Shown here piece after piece: positions 19,317 to 19,366 of a stretch of 19,366 nt of DNA; positions within the stretch are counted from its first letter, which is position 1; every line of letters begins with the position of its first letter. The DNA is from CAZAQB01 sp964487155 (GTDB lineage: Bacteria; Pseudomonadota; Gammaproteobacteria; Nitrococcales; Nitrococcaceae). Where the stretch lies: positions 1-19,366 of the forward strand of contig CAZAQB010000059.1 in NCBI GenBank assembly GCA_964487155.1, written 5' to 3'. Position numbers and translations under genes: made by a program. The notes under the pieces are model-generated. The model worked only from the letters and a program-made list of their open reading frames with translations, was not told where the DNA came from and made no database searches.

Positions 19317-19366
19317 CAGCCTGTCGGACTTAGGGGGTCGTAGCGAGGCGAGTGGGAAACGGAGGC
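19313..19366. mobile_element. 169-bp fold-back element (copy 2, left part, cut by window end)
   Basis: Positions 19313-19334 repeat the 22-bp end of the element at 1676-1844 (one base different, and here identical to the reverse complement of that element's right end). The following GCGAGGCGAGTGGGA also matches. The rest lies outside the window. Confidence 0.8.

Overview
The window is GC-rich chromosomal DNA from a flagellated, chemotactic gammaproteobacterium. The evidence is the flagellar gene order (flgA and flgMN-ycgR on one strand, cheV-cheR-flgBCDE on the other), the paired sigma-54 and FliA (sigma-28) promoters in the Pseudomonas style, and the gltX flanked by tRNA genes. The protein and repeat flavour suggests a Chromatiales/Ectothiorhodospiraceae-like lineage, but that placement is inference.

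Layout. (1) 1-3900: a small two-helix membrane protein and a DsbA-family protein, then 0.8 kb packed with repeats (REP-like hairpins, a 316-bp MITE-like element, a 169-bp fold-back element). Next come a truncated glutathionyl-hydroquinone reductase fused tail-to-tail with a LysR remnant, a tRNA-queuosine mannosyltransferase-like gene (DUF3524), and another REP cluster. (2) 3900-7020: an atypical SDR; an unrecognised gene split by a 161-bp element with perfect 21-bp inverted ends and a TTAA duplication; and a CbbY-like HAD phosphatase. (3) 7020-8260: an integron-integrase fragment back to back with an AT-richer GNAT gene, which looks like integron debris. (4) 8260-11840: a methyltransferase and a homocysteine S-methyltransferase-family gene on the minus strand, tRNA-Val(CAC), gltX and tRNA-Ala(GGC), with clear sigma-70 promoters and terminators. 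(5) 11860-19316: the flagellar/chemotaxis block, ending at the flgE stop codon, where a second copy of the fold-back element starts.

How it works together. FlgA (P-ring chaperone), FlgM (anti-FliA), FlgN (hook-junction chaperone) and YcgR (c-di-GMP brake) lie on the minus strand. FlgA is preceded by a -24/-12 promoter and FlgM by a FliA promoter. CheV and CheR follow a FliA promoter, and the rod/hook genes flgB-C-D-E follow a -24/-12 promoter. This is a two-tier switch: sigma-54 for rod/hook assembly and FliA for late genes.

The most unusual content is the density of non-autonomous repeats and genome-decay scars in the first 8 kb. Two insertions can be reversed on paper to recover the pre-insertion sequence, and one deletion scar joins two formerly divergent genes. 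I did not find a convincing new defence or biosynthetic system. The unrecognised gene at 4947-6098 is the best candidate for undescribed protein biology.
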